Made by a program: the position numbers and the translations under genes. DNA of 64,000 nucleotides from positions 1,193,835 through 1,257,834 of the forward strand of contig NZ_MDTQ01000001.1 of the NCBI RefSeq assembly GCF_001709345.1, in the 5' to 3' direction. Below the pieces are notes generated by a model, which was not told the DNA's origin, did not search any database, and saw only the letters and a program-made list of their open reading frames with translations. Below, piece after piece: positions 53,360 through 62,331 of the stretch; position 1 is the stretch's first letter; each line of letters starts with the position of its first letter. Source of the stretch: Terasakiispira papahanaumokuakeensis. GTDB lineage: Bacteria; Pseudomonadota; Gammaproteobacteria; Pseudomonadales; Halomonadaceae.

Positions 53360-54763
53360 TTACTCGTATTCATGTGCCATGGCTTTCACTGCATATTCTT
53401 TGCCGTAGCGCTTCAGTGCCCAAACGTACATCAATAAGCCTCCAATCATCCAGCCACCAAAGACCAGCCACTCTGCTGGTGTTAGCGCTGATGGGCTGAA
53501 GGGCAGGTAAAGTGCTGTCATGCCTAATGATAAGAGAACAGCGAGTGCTCCGACCAACTTGCCCTGACGAACAAAGAATGGGCGTGGCATTTCGGGTTCT
53601 TTGATTCTTAACACTAAAAATGACAAAGCCACAAATAAGTAAGCAATCACGATTCCCAGCCCACCGGCATCGACCAGCCATACCATTGCCGGGCGGCCGA
53701 GTAAGGGGGCGAGAGTGGACAAAATACCAATCAGGAGGATGGCATTAGTCGGTGTTTTATATTTAGGGTGAAGTTTGGCGAGTGCCGTGGGTAGCATACC
53801 CGCATGAGCCAGTGCATAGATCGCACGTGACCCCCCGATATAGAAGGCATTCCAGCTGGTGATAATGCCCGCAACGCCAGCGAGAATCATGAGCTTGGAG
53901 GCCCAGGGAGCATTGAAAACTTGTTCCATGGCGGCCGGAACAGCGAGTACATCACCGCCCAGTGCTGAGGCTGGCATCATCAAAGACGTGCCCAAAACGA
54001 TCAAGGCATACCAGACCACGGCAAGAATAACAGACAGGGTCAGGACTCGACCGATATCGCGAAAAGGGAGGTTAATTTCTTCTGCCGCTTGTGGAATAAC
54101 ATCAAAGCCGACAAACAGAAATGGCACCATGATCATGACGGTCATGATGCCGCCGCTACCACCATGAAATAGGGGCTGTAGTGTTGCCGTTTCCCCTGTA
54201 AAGAGGGCACCGCTGATAAATAAAGCCCCGACGGCTAGAATCAAGAGTGTGACTAAGCGTTGAATGAGTGCGGCCATGGTGATGCCGACATAGTTGATGG
54301 CCATCATCACAAGAGAGCCTGCGACGCCGACCAGGACCCATGTGAAATTCACATCCCAGCCAGAAATTGTCCAAAGGTGGCCGACAGAGTAGCCTGGGAA
54401 CAGGCTTTCAACGACTGTGGGGAGGGCAACGGCTTCAAAAGAAACAACGCTGATATAGCCAAGTATAATCGCCCAGGTGCAGATAAAAGAGGCAAAGTGC
54501 CCTAGTGCGCGGTAGCTATAGACGTGTTCTCCACCGACTTTGGGCATGGCGGCCGCCAATTCGGCATAAGTGAGGCCAACCAAGATTACAGCCGCACCAC
54601 CAATTAAAAAGGCGACAATGGCTCCAATACTGCCTGCATTGACGATAAACTTCCCTGTTAACACGATCCAGCCCCAGCCAATCATTGCGCCAAAGGCCAG
54701 TGCTAGAACATCTTTGCGCGCCAGAACGCGCACTAGATTATTGCTGTTATCGGATTGTGGCAT
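53360..54763 (-). CDS. APC family amino acid permease
   Basis: 467 residues, start ATG five bases after GGAG. Twelve membrane segments with APC landmarks: LALAFGAMIGWGWIVLTG in the first helix, LTYAELAAAMPKVGGEHVYSYRALG, MVPFLFVGFDVIPQAAEEINLPFRDIGR, and a C-terminal group typical of the APC superfamily. It imports or exchanges an amino acid or polyamine using the proton gradient; the exact substrate is not visible. It is divergent from the EamA gene. Confidence 0.9.
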   Translation of the reverse strand: MPQSDNSNNLVRVLARKDVLALAFGAMIGWGWIVLTGKFIVNAGSIGAIVAFLIGGAAVILVGLTYAELAAAMPKVGGEHVYSYRALGHFASFICTWAIILGYISVVSFEAVALPTVVESLFPGYSVGHLWTISGWDVNFTWVLVGVAGSLVMMAINYVGITMAALIQRLVTLLILAVGALFISGALFTGETATLQPLFHGGSGGIMTVMIMVPFLFVGFDVIPQAAEEINLPFRDIGRVLTLSVILAVVWYALIVLGTSLMMPASALGGDVLAVPAAMEQVFNAPWASKLMILAGVAGIITSWNAFYIGGSRAIYALAHAGMLPTALAKLHPKYKTPTNAILLIGILSTLAPLLGRPAMVWLVDAGGLGIVIAYLFVALSFLVLRIKEPEMPRPFFVRQGKLVGALAVLLSLGMTALYLPFSPSALTPAEWLVFGGWMIGGLLMYVWALKRYGKEYAVKAMAHEYE

Positions 54764-55154
54764 GACATCTCCGTTATTATATATTTATTGGCGTGTCTTC
54801 AAGGCTCTGGTGATGGAGTGACTCCATTCATCTGAGCGATTGAAAGCGTTGAACGATAGATAAGGTGACGGATGAAACCATCTCAATATCTATCAGCTAC
54901 TGCTTTCTATTTGGTTTTATCTATTATTTGTGTCTGATATATTTAACATTGAACGCTGAGCCAAGTACAGTGTTCAGAGGATCTTCGCGGAAATTTTTCT
55001 TATTACCCTTAAGTATTAAAGGGTTATTGCTCGGGAGTCGGTGCTTTTTAAAGACTCGACCCTCGCTGATCTGACGCCTATCATGATGCGCTTTGAGCAG
55101 GGCTGTAGTGACAGTCTTGATGATCAATGATGTGCCGATAAGGACAATTTAATT
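54764..55154. other. Divergent region between the APC permease and the EamA transporter
   Basis: 391 bases. Short frames on both strands (for example 54865-55074) lack ribosome sites and recognisable families. The region is AT-rich and presumably contains promoters for both flanking genes. Nothing further can be supported. Confidence 0.35.
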
Positions 55155-56039
55155 TTGTTGAATGACAGTCTGGCGCTGACTCAGCGCATACCGCCGGGCG
55201 TACGTTTCATGCTGCTATCGGCTCTTGGATTTGCTTTGATGGGCGCGTGTGTCAAAGCGTTAGGGACTGCGGGAATTCCTGTACTTGAGATTGTGGCGGC
55301 GCGTTCATTGGTTTCTTTGGTGATCAGTTACGCGGATATTCGACGTAAACATATTTCTCCTTGGGGCCACCGTAAATCACTGTTGGTTTTGCGTGGTGTG
55401 CTCGGCGCTTTGGCATTGATGGCCGTGTTTTATTCGGTCACAACGCTGCCTTTGGCTCAGGCAACAGTACTGCAATATACCTACCCTACGTTTACGGCGA
55501 TCTTGGCGCTGATTTTCCTGAAAGAACGAATCCAATGGGCAACTATGGCCTGCATTGGGTTAAGCCTTTTAGGCTTAATCGTGGTCTCATTGCCGCAGTG
55601 GGATCATAGTATTTTAACGCATGCTTCTTGGTGGAGTTTAGGGGCTGCGCTGTTAGGGGCTTTAGGTAGTGGGAGTGCTTATGTCGTGGTCCGTCGATTA
55701 AGCCGTACAGAGGATAGCTCTGTCATTATCTTCTACTTCCCCATGATTGCCTTACCTATTTCAGTGCTATTGCTAGGTCCTGCTTTTGTGATGCCGACTT
55801 GGGAGCAAGTCGGGTTGATGTTGTTAGTCGGTATTTTTACTCAAATTGGTCAAATCGGTTTGACCAAGGCGATGGCTGTTGAGCAAGCCGGGAAAGCCAG
55901 TGCTTATGCTTATATCCAGGTGATTTTTTCGACTTTGCTCGGATTTCTGTGGTTTGGGGAGATTCCGACGCTCTGGACACTGCTTGGCGGGGTTTTGATT
56001 ATTGCGGGTGCATTGATCAATACACTTTGGAAGCGCTGA
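55155..56039 (+). CDS. DMT superfamily transporter (EamA)
   Basis: 294 residues if started at the TTG at 55155, with AAGGA at a stretched spacing; an ATG at 55209 would leave 276 residues and cut into the first helix. Ten membrane segments in two EamA repeats, with GVRFMLLSALGFALMGACVKAL at the start, LPLAQATVLQYTYPTFTAILALIFLKERI closing the first repeat and AYAYIQVIFSTLLGFLWFGEIPT the second. The family exports metabolites such as amino acids. The start codon is the main doubt. Confidence 0.86.
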   Translation: MLNDSLALTQRIPPGVRFMLLSALGFALMGACVKALGTAGIPVLEIVAARSLVSLVISYADIRRKHISPWGHRKSLLVLRGVLGALALMAVFYSVTTLPLAQATVLQYTYPTFTAILALIFLKERIQWATMACIGLSLLGLIVVSLPQWDHSILTHASWWSLGAALLGALGSGSAYVVVRRLSRTEDSSVIIFYFPMIALPISVLLLGPAFVMPTWEQVGLMLLVGIFTQIGQIGLTKAMAVEQAGKASAYAYIQVIFSTLLGFLWFGEIPTLWTLLGGVLIIAGALINTLWKR

Positions 56040-56130
56040 TATTAATCCAGTGTGATAAATATATTAAACGAACGCTGGTCGAAAGTGATCTCTGAAAGGC
56101 GTGCTTGTATACAACTTATTTATACGAACA

Positions 56131-56175
56131 TTAGGTTCACAAGCGTAAGATACACAAGCCTAAGGTACACAAGCC
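56131..56175. repeat. 15-bp tandem repeat, 3 copies, downstream of cysK
   Basis: TTAGGTTCACAAGCG (56131-56145), TAAGATACACAAGCC (56146-56160) and TAAGGTACACAAGCC (56161-56175), exactly in phase, ending 30 bases from the cysK stop codon at 56205. Confidence 0.9.
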
Positions 56176-56204
56176 GCCTTTCAGGGCGCGACTTCAGGTT
56201 ACTG

Positions 56205-57176
56205 CTATTGCTGTGTTTCGTTATCGGTGAAGACACCATCAAACAACGGTGTCGAGAGGTAGCGTTCGCCAGAATCAGGCAGGATAACCACAATCGTTTT
56301 ATCCGCAAATTCAGGTTGTTCGGCCAAGCGAAGGGCGGCTGTCATTGCAGCACCGCAGGAAATCCCGCAAAGAATACCTTCTTCAGTCATTAAACGACGA
56401 GCCATGGTCATGGCGTCATCGGCATTAACCGGTTCAACACGATCCAGTAGGCCTAAATCCAGGTTTTTAGGAATAAAATTAGCCCCAATACCTTGAATTT
56501 TGTGTGGCCCAGGGGTGATGTCTTCTTGCTTGAGGGCTTGTGTGATAATGGCCGATTCTTCAGGCTCAACAGCCACTGAAGTGATGGCTTTGCCCTGAGT
56601 TTGTTTCAGATAGCGGCTGATACCCGTGATGGTGCCACCGGTACCAACGCCTGCGACAACGACGTCAACTTCGCCATCAGTGTCTTGCCAAATTTCAGGG
56701 CCGGTTGTTTTTTCATGGATCGCAGGGTTGGCTGGGTTATCGAATTGTTGCGGCATAAAGTAACGAGCAGCATCGCTCTCAGCAATTTCCTGTGCTTTAT
56801 CGACTGCCCCCTTCATCCCTTTGGCCGGTTCTGTCAGGACAATATTGGCCCCTAACGCTTTCATGACCTTCCGGCGCTCAATACTCATGGATGAGGGCAT
56901 GGTCAGGGTGACTTTGTAGCCTCGAGCAGCGCCCACGAAACATAGCGCAATACCCGTATTACCTGACGTGGGTTCAATAATTTCCATACCAGGTTTGAGA
57001 AGCCCTTGCTGTTCTGCTTCCCAGATCATATTCGCACCGATGCGGCATTTGACCGAAAAGGCCGGATTGCGTGCCTCAATTTTGGCGTATACCTTGGGAT
57101 GTTGGGTCAGGCGATTAATTTTAACCAAGGGCGTCTGCCCAATGGTGAGTGAGTTGTCTTCAAAAATCCGACTCAT
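56205..57176 (-). CDS. cysK: Cysteine synthase A
   Basis: 323 residues from the ATG at 57176, after AAGGAGCCATC. PLP enzyme that makes cysteine from O-acetylserine and sulfide. Motifs match E. coli CysK: the PLP lysine in [11 protein letters not shown] (about K42), [32 protein letters not shown], the Gly-rich [16 protein letters not shown] and [19 protein letters not shown]. The C-terminal [11 protein letters not shown] is also conserved. Both flanks carry tandem-repeat arrays, and no cys neighbour is present. Confidence 0.95.
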   Translation of the reverse strand: MSRIFEDNSLTIGQTPLVKINRLTQHPKVYAKIEARNPAFSVKCRIGANMIWEAEQQGLLKPGMEIIEPTSGNTGIALCFVGAARGYKVTLTMPSSMSIERRKVMKALGANIVLTEPAKGMKGAVDKAQEIAESDAARYFMPQQFDNPANPAIHEKTTGPEIWQDTDGEVDVVVAGVGTGGTITGISRYLKQTQGKAITSVAVEPEESAIITQALKQEDITPGPHKIQGIGANFIPKNLDLGLLDRVEPVNADDAMTMARRLMTEEGILCGISCGAAMTAALRLAEQPEFADKTIVVILPDSGERYLSTPLFDGVFTDNETQQ

Positions 57177-57567
57177 GATGGCTCCTTTCATTCGGATCAA
57201 GGTGATGAAATTAGGCTTCTCGTGATGAGGCTTTAGGCCACGTTAGGCGTCTCAAAGTTCAAAATCCAGTTATTTATCGCCATTTTTTTATAGCATTTAA
57301 CAATAAGGGCTCTTGAGACGATGGATATGCGATATGAAGCGAACACTTGTTTGAGTTTGTCCTGGTAAGCTGAGTACACTATCGAGAGATTACAATCTTA
57401 AGAGGTATGGTTAAGCGGTGATCTTGGGAAATGGTCTTAAGCGATGGTCTTAAAAATTGGTCTTAAAAGATGATCTTGAAAGACCGTAGTGGTCGCCTAA
57501 GGGGATGTGCTTGCAAGTGTGGATAACGCTCGCCACCCGTGGCTCATAAGGCAAAAGAGGGTATTTC
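57177..57567. other. Divergent region between cysK and the MoxR ATPase gene
   Basis: 391 bases without a gene. Contains the 13-base tandem array at 57419-57483. A cysK promoter presumably lies near 57250-57300, in the AT-rich part. No further feature is supported. Confidence 0.4.
57419..57483. repeat. 13-bp tandem repeat, 5 copies, before the MoxR gene
   Basis: Five units in exact phase: GTGATCTTGGGAA, ATGGTCTTAAGCG, ATGGTCTTAAAAA, TTGGTCTTAAAAG, ATGATCTTGAAAG. They share an (A/G/T)TG(A/G)TCTT core. The array ends 84 bases before the MoxR start codon. Confidence 0.9.
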
Positions 57568-58413
57568 ATGCAATTTACCGGAACCGATCAATATGTGGCT
57601 ACAGATGAGTTACAAGTGGCCGTTAATGCCGCCATTACGTTGGCGCGACCGCTTTTAATCAAGGGCGAACCTGGAACGGGTAAAACGTTATTGGCTGAAC
57701 AGGTTGCCGATGCTTTAGACGCCCCTTTAATCACTTGGCATATTAAATCGACGACCAAGGCTCAGCAGGGCCTGTACGAGTATGATGCCGTCTCTCGTTT
57801 GAGAGATTCTCAACTGGGGAATGATCGGGTGCATGATATTAGTAACTATATTGTGCCCGGGAAGCTTTGGGAGGCCTTTACCAGTGAGCGTCAAGCCGTA
57901 TTGCTGATTGATGAAATCGATAAGGCGGATATTGAGTTTCCTAATGATTTGCTGCTGGAACTGGATCGCATGGAGTTCTTTGTTTATGAAACTCAGCAAA
58001 CCGTTAAAGCCAAATATCGACCCATTATTATTATTACCTCTAACAACGAGAAAGAGCTGCCCGATGCTTTCTTACGGCGCTGTTTCTTTCACTTTATTCG
58101 TTTTCCAGATGCTTCAACAATGCGTCAAATTGTCGACGTTCATTTCCCGCAAATACAAGCTCAATTGGTGGATCGTGCGCTGGCGGTTTTTTACGATTTG
58201 AGAGACGTTGCTGGGCTTAAGAAAAAGCCTTCAACCTCTGAGTTAGTTGATTGGCTCAAATTACTGATGGCTGACGAGTTGTCTCGTGAGCAATTGCTGA
58301 ATCAGGATACGGGCTCGTCGATCCCGCCTTTATGTGGTGCTTTGGTCAAGAATGAACAGGATGCCAGTTTGTTGGAACGATTGGCCTTTATGCAGCGACG
58401 TAAGGGGCGTTAA
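57568..58413 (+). CDS. MoxR family AAA+ ATPase
   Basis: 281 residues, start ATG after AGAGGGTATTTC. Walker A KGEPGTGKTLLAEQV (about 32-46), Walker B AVLLIDEIDKADIEFPNDLLLELD, sensor 1 PIIIITSNNEKELPDAFLRRC. These match MoxR-like chaperone ATPases. A VWA-domain gene follows two bases later, the usual partner. Such pairs help insert metals or assemble enzyme complexes. The target here is unknown because no client operon is adjacent. Confidence 0.92.
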   Translation: MQFTGTDQYVATDELQVAVNAAITLARPLLIKGEPGTGKTLLAEQVADALDAPLITWHIKSTTKAQQGLYEYDAVSRLRDSQLGNDRVHDISNYIVPGKLWEAFTSERQAVLLIDEIDKADIEFPNDLLLELDRMEFFVYETQQTVKAKYRPIIIITSNNEKELPDAFLRRCFFHFIRFPDASTMRQIVDVHFPQIQAQLVDRALAVFYDLRDVAGLKKKPSTSELVDWLKLLMADELSREQLLNQDTGSSIPPLCGALVKNEQDASLLERLAFMQRRKGR

Positions 58414-58415
58414 TT

Positions 58416-59591
58416 ATGCTGGTGGATTTCTTTATGGAAGTCCGTGCCGCTGGAGTGCCCGCGACACCTCGTGAGCTGCTGGATCTGATTCGGGCGCTTG
58501 AGCGGAATCTGGTTTTTGCTGACTGGGATGAGTTTTATCTGCTGGCGAGGACTTGCTTGGTTAAAGATGAAAAGTTCTATGACCGGTTCGATTTAGCCTT
58601 TGGGTGTTATTTTGAAGGTTTGGCGGATCTGGATGAGTTGCTCAATCAAGTGATTCCAGATGAGTGGTTGCGCCAAAGTTTTGAACGTTTTTTATCGGAG
58701 CAGGATAAAGCTCAGCTGGATTCCTTGGCCAGCCTTGATGATTTGATGAAGCAGTTTCAAGAGCGTCTGAAAGAACAGCAGGAACGCCATGCTGGAGGGA
58801 GTAAGTGGATTGGGACAGGCGGTACTTCTCCTTTTGGTCATGGCGGTTATCATCCTCAGGGGGTGCGCGTTGGTGGAGAGTCCCGTCATCAACGAGCGGC
58901 TAAAGTTTGGGAGACACGTCATTTCCGTAATTTAGATGACAGCGTGGCGTTAGGGACGCGTAACATCAAAGTAGCGCTTAAACGTTTACGTCAATTTGCA
59001 CGGACAGGTGCTCAAGAAGAGCTTGCGCTGGATGAGACGATTCGGGCCACCGCTCGTAATGGTGGTTATTTGGATCTTCGATTGCGTCGTGAACGTCACA
59101 ATGCGGTGAAAGTTCTGCTTTTTTTAGACATTGGCGGTTCGATGGATGCGCATATTGCGCAATTGGAAGCGCTCTTTTCAGCCTGTCGTAGTGAGTTTAA
59201 GCACCTAGAATTCTTTTATTTCCATAACTGCCTGTATGAATCTGTATGGCGTGATAACGTACGGAGAATGAATGAGCGCACCTCGACAACCTCATTGCTG
59301 CATACATTTGCTGAAGACTATAAAGTGATTTTTGTCGGTGATGCCTCTATGGCGCCTTGGGAAGTGACTTCTCCCGGTGGGAGTGTTGAACATTTCAATG
59401 ATGAGTCTGGCGCTGTTTGGCTTGAACGAGTGCGGCAAAAGTGGCCGCATTTGATATGGTTAAATCCGATCCCTGAACGTCATTGGGACTACACGCCTTC
59501 GATTGGTATGGTGCGTCAATTAGTGGATCAGCAGATGTTTCCTCTGACGCTTGAAGGCCTGGATCAAGCGATGAGGGCTTTGATGCAATAA
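58416..59591 (+). CDS. VWA domain protein (CoxE-like), MoxR partner
   Basis: 391 residues, start ATG after AAGGGGCGTTAATT, two bases behind the MoxR gene. The N-terminal half is helical (VDFFMEVRAAGVPATPRELLDLIRAL). The von Willebrand A domain begins near residue 235 with MIDAS motif VLLFLDIGGSMDAHIAQ (DxGxS), later TTSLLHTF and VIFVGDASMAPWE. A Gly/His-rich stretch (GTGGTSPFGHGGYHPQG) lies near residues 130-150. It works with the MoxR ATPase as a metal-dependent adaptor. A long repeat array and a terminator follow. Confidence 0.92.
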   Translation: MLVDFFMEVRAAGVPATPRELLDLIRALERNLVFADWDEFYLLARTCLVKDEKFYDRFDLAFGCYFEGLADLDELLNQVIPDEWLRQSFERFLSEQDKAQLDSLASLDDLMKQFQERLKEQQERHAGGSKWIGTGGTSPFGHGGYHPQGVRVGGESRHQRAAKVWETRHFRNLDDSVALGTRNIKVALKRLRQFARTGAQEELALDETIRATARNGGYLDLRLRRERHNAVKVLLFLDIGGSMDAHIAQLEALFSACRSEFKHLEFFYFHNCLYESVWRDNVRRMNERTSTTSLLHTFAEDYKVIFVGDASMAPWEVTSPGGSVEHFNDESGAVWLERVRQKWPHLIWLNPIPERHWDYTPSIGMVRQLVDQQMFPLTLEGLDQAMRALMQ

Positions 59592-59601
59592 GCCCAGACA
59601 T

Positions 59602-59688
59602 GTTTTGATGAGCCAGGGTTTGATGAGCTAAGTTTTGATGAGCTAAGTTTTGATGGGCTAAGTTCTGATGAGCTAAGGTTTTGATAAG
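59602..59688. repeat. 15-bp tandem repeat, about 5.7 copies
   Basis: Units of the form GTTTTGATGAGCTAA, five nearly in exact phase from 59602 to 59676, followed by a partial copy after a one-base insertion. Starts 11 bases after the VWA stop codon. It is one of the longest arrays in the window. Confidence 0.92.
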
Positions 59689-59760
59689 TGAGTGTTTTAA
59701 TTGCAAGGGCAGGTCAACCCCCTCTAGATCAATGATATGATGCAACCATACCCCTTTATT

Positions 59761-59791
59761 AAACCGCTGCCTTCGGGCTGGCGGTTTTTTT
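59761..59791 (+). terminator. Intrinsic terminator of the MoxR-VWA operon
   Basis: Outer stem AAACCGC/GCGGTTT and inner GCC/GGC around a TTCG tetraloop, with small bulges, followed by a run of T residues. Confidence 0.85.
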
Positions 59792-59902
59792 CGGTACGGG
59801 TCCAGCATTGTTTCTATTGAAATGCTTTCTATCGCGCTATTGTTTGGACCATCTATTGTTTGGAGCTCTCTATTACCCATGATTGGCAAGGAGTAAAGCT
59901 GT

Positions 59903-61078
59903 ATGGCGGCAATACGTCCGCGTTTTGGTGTTTTGTTATTGTTATGGCTTACCGGTCTTTATTTGCGGGTGCCGGTGTTGGTGATCCCGCCTTTATCTCC
60001 TTTTATAGGTGATGAACTTTCTCTGGACAGTACCACCCTCGGTGCTTTAACGACTTTGCCGGTTTTGATGCTTGCCATTGGTGCGGTTCCTGGCGCTTTG
60101 GCCATTGCTCGCTTGGGGGCTCGAGGCGCTTTGATGATGGCGCTGGTCTTGGTCGCGATAGGCTCTGCGCTGCGAGGTGTGGCTGAAAGCGATTTGAGCC
60201 TGTTAGGGGTGAGTGCGCTCATGGGGCTAGGGATTGCAGTGATGCAACCTGCGTTACCGGCATTGTTGCCTAGATGGCTGTCTTATGAGCAAGTTGCTTT
60301 GGGTTCAGCGGTTTACATGAATGGCATGTTAATGGGGGAATTTATCTCGGCAGGGTTGACATTACCTGTTGTCATGCCGCTGGTTGAAGGGAGCTGGCGA
60401 GCTGCCTTATGGGTCTGGTCTCTACCGGCGTTGTTGTTGGTGTTCGCATTGAAATGGCCCAGGGATCATGAACCTGATCAACCCGTGCGACGCCCAGGAT
60501 GGATGCCTGACTGGCGACACCCTTTGGTGTGGCAAATGGGGCTGATCTTAGGCAGTAGCTCGACTTTGTTTTTTGGCCTGAATGCGCATATGGCGAGTTT
60601 GCTTAAGGCGCGTGGTGTGCTCGATGCATTGGATCAGGTGTTGTTCTGGTTTAATTTTATGCAGGTGTTGGCCTCTTTTTTAATGTTGAAGGCTGCGCAC
60701 TATTGGGTGGGTAAGCGTTTACCGATTTTGTTATGCGTTATGTTGGATTGTTTATTAGTACTGGGCTTTTGGTGGGGAAGTGGTGCATGGGCTGTGGTGT
60801 GTGTGGTGGCATTGAGCTTTTGCTCGGCTATTTTGTTAGTCCTGATGGTGTCACTGGTCCCTTCCATGGTGCCCGCCGATGAGGTTGGGCGCATGTCCGC
60901 TGGCTGCTTTACGATTGGGTATGTGGTGTCTTTCGTGATGCCTCTTCTTGGCGGTATTTTGGCCGATACGTCGGGGGATGCAGAAGATATCTTGTGGGTG
61001 CTTTCAGGCTATGCCTTGCTTACCATTCCATTAGCCTGGCGGTTGCGCCTTCACTCCAGTGCTCATCCTGCCGGATGA
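59903..61078 (+). CDS. MFS transporter, CynX/NimT type
   Basis: 391 residues, start ATG after GGCAAGGAGTAAAGCTGT. Twelve membrane segments with text typical of the CynX/NimT group: LTGLYLRVPVLVIPPLSPFI at the start, LGALTTLPVLMLAIGAVPGALAIARLG, and PALPALLPRWL. Members export cyanate, 2-nitroimidazole and similar small anions or drugs. It is a single gene; the substrate is not visible. Confidence 0.87.
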   Translation: MAAIRPRFGVLLLLWLTGLYLRVPVLVIPPLSPFIGDELSLDSTTLGALTTLPVLMLAIGAVPGALAIARLGARGALMMALVLVAIGSALRGVAESDLSLLGVSALMGLGIAVMQPALPALLPRWLSYEQVALGSAVYMNGMLMGEFISAGLTLPVVMPLVEGSWRAALWVWSLPALLLVFALKWPRDHEPDQPVRRPGWMPDWRHPLVWQMGLILGSSSTLFFGLNAHMASLLKARGVLDALDQVLFWFNFMQVLASFLMLKAAHYWVGKRLPILLCVMLDCLLVLGFWWGSGAWAVVCVVALSFCSAILLVLMVSLVPSMVPADEVGRMSAGCFTIGYVVSFVMPLLGGILADTSGDAEDILWVLSGYALLTIPLAWRLRLHSSAHPAG

Positions 61079-61152
61079 TATGGATGTTGGCATGAGGTGT
61101 TCTACAACCGCCAAACGCATTATTTCTATACACGTATACGCTATACGACGCG

Positions 61153-61626
61153 TTACCCGATGCTGATGTCGGGTAAGTCTGGGGCCTCCAGCGTCACTTT
61201 TTCGGTGGGGGCCATCACAGTGGCTGTCCCTGTGACGACTTTCTTACCTTCTTGATTGGTGACAGTGGTATCCAGTGTGACAATTTTTTTGTCATCACGT
61301 AGCTCTTTCACCGTTAAAGTCACCGTTAAAGTGTCATTGAGACGTACTGGGCGACTGAATTTCACTTCCTGACCTAGGTAGACTGTACCTGGCCCCGGTA
61401 ACGTCATCGCCAGTGCGGCAGAAATTAATGAACCAGACCACATGCCGTGAGCAATACGACCACCAAACTGGGTGGTTTTGGCAAAATCGTCGTTCAAGTG
61501 TAATGGGTTCATATCGCCTGAAACGGCTGCGAACAATACCAACTCACGTTCAGTCAATGTCTTCTCGTAAGTCGCTTGATCCCCAACTTTGAGGGTGTCG
61601 TAGGGGCGATTTTCCAGTGTACTCAT
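61153..61626 (-). CDS. MaoC-like (R)-enoyl-CoA hydratase
   Basis: 157 residues, start ATG after AAGGAGAGAATACTC. Hot-dog fold hydratase with the catalytic Asp and His in VSGDMNPLHLNDDFAKTTQFGGRIAHGMWSG, the R-hydratase 2 motif, and YLGQEVKFSRPVRLNDTLTV. It hydrates trans-2-enoyl-CoA to (R)-3-hydroxyacyl-CoA, feeding fatty-acid or polyhydroxyalkanoate metabolism (PhaJ-like). It lies divergent from an acyl-CoA synthetase gene 700 bases away, which could share its role. Confidence 0.88.
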   Translation of the reverse strand: MSTLENRPYDTLKVGDQATYEKTLTERELVLFAAVSGDMNPLHLNDDFAKTTQFGGRIAHGMWSGSLISAALAMTLPGPGTVYLGQEVKFSRPVRLNDTLTVTLTVKELRDDKKIVTLDTTVTNQEGKKVVTGTATVMAPTEKVTLEAPDLPDISIG

Positions 61627-62331
61627 GAGTATTCTCTCCTTAAATCATCGGCTTTGCGCGATGAATCCCTGAATTATGGTGAAAAAAGCGATGAGCTTAA
61701 AGCACCGGTAATGAGCTGCGTATAGAAAAAGCATGATTTGAATAGGGCTTGCTTATTCTACCGTTACACCCATCGACCATTATGCCAATCTGCCGCTACA
61801 CCGTCTGTCATAGTGCTAGAGCATGTTGTATGGACAGCGTAATGAGCGATGTTCGTTGATGGTCTCTGTTGGTTTGTTGTGCGGTGCAGTATAGCGCTTT
61901 TAAAGCCAATATCACCATAAACTGATTTAAGTCAAAACAAGCATGCGCTAGGTCGGTAGCGTGAGTTTGGCAATGCCACCATGGTGGCATTTGTTGCGTC
62001 GCAGCGTCGGGCTAATGTCTAGGGTCTAATGTCGACAATGCGAATAAACGTTGTCGAAGACGTGGTGAACACCAACGGTTAGTTAAGTGAAGGGATTATG
62101 CATGGTTTTGATTAGGATGATCCTGCTGAAGCGCCGAGTATGTGAGCCGTGTTCAAGGGATTCTAATAAGTACGCGCTCTTTATGGAAAGTGCTTTTATA
62201 AACAAGTAGTTAAATTATTTTGTGGCGATTGAATAGTTTGGAATTTACTCAGTTGAGAGCACTTGTTCGTTAAAGAATCATTATGAAACGTACGCACGAT
62301 AAAAGTACGAACCCTTTGTGAGGACGCCTTG
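61627..62331. other. Long divergent intergenic region with a 20-bp palindrome
   Basis: 705 bases without a supported gene. A short minus-strand frame (61808-61990) has no family or ribosome site. The notable element is the palindrome at 61972-61991. The stretch from 62150 to 62280 is AT-rich and probably carries the acyl-CoA synthetase promoter. Confidence 0.4.
61972..61991. promoter_or_regulatory. 20-bp perfect palindrome
   Basis: AATGCCACCATGGTGGCATT, a perfect dyad. It lies about 340 bases from either start codon of the flanking hydratase and synthetase genes. No T-tract follows, so an operator is more likely than a terminator. The binding protein is unknown. Confidence 0.55.

Larger units (their letters stand above)
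59592..59902. other. Repeat-rich intergenic region after the VWA gene
   Basis: 311 bases without a gene. It holds the 15-base array at 59602-59688 and the intrinsic terminator at 59761-59791. The last 60 bases before the MFS gene presumably contain its promoter and the GGCAAGGAGTAAAGCTGT ribosome site. Confidence 0.5.

Noticed and set aside
59602-59688. Possible CRISPR array
   Set aside because: Units are contiguous with no unique spacers, and no cas gene is near.
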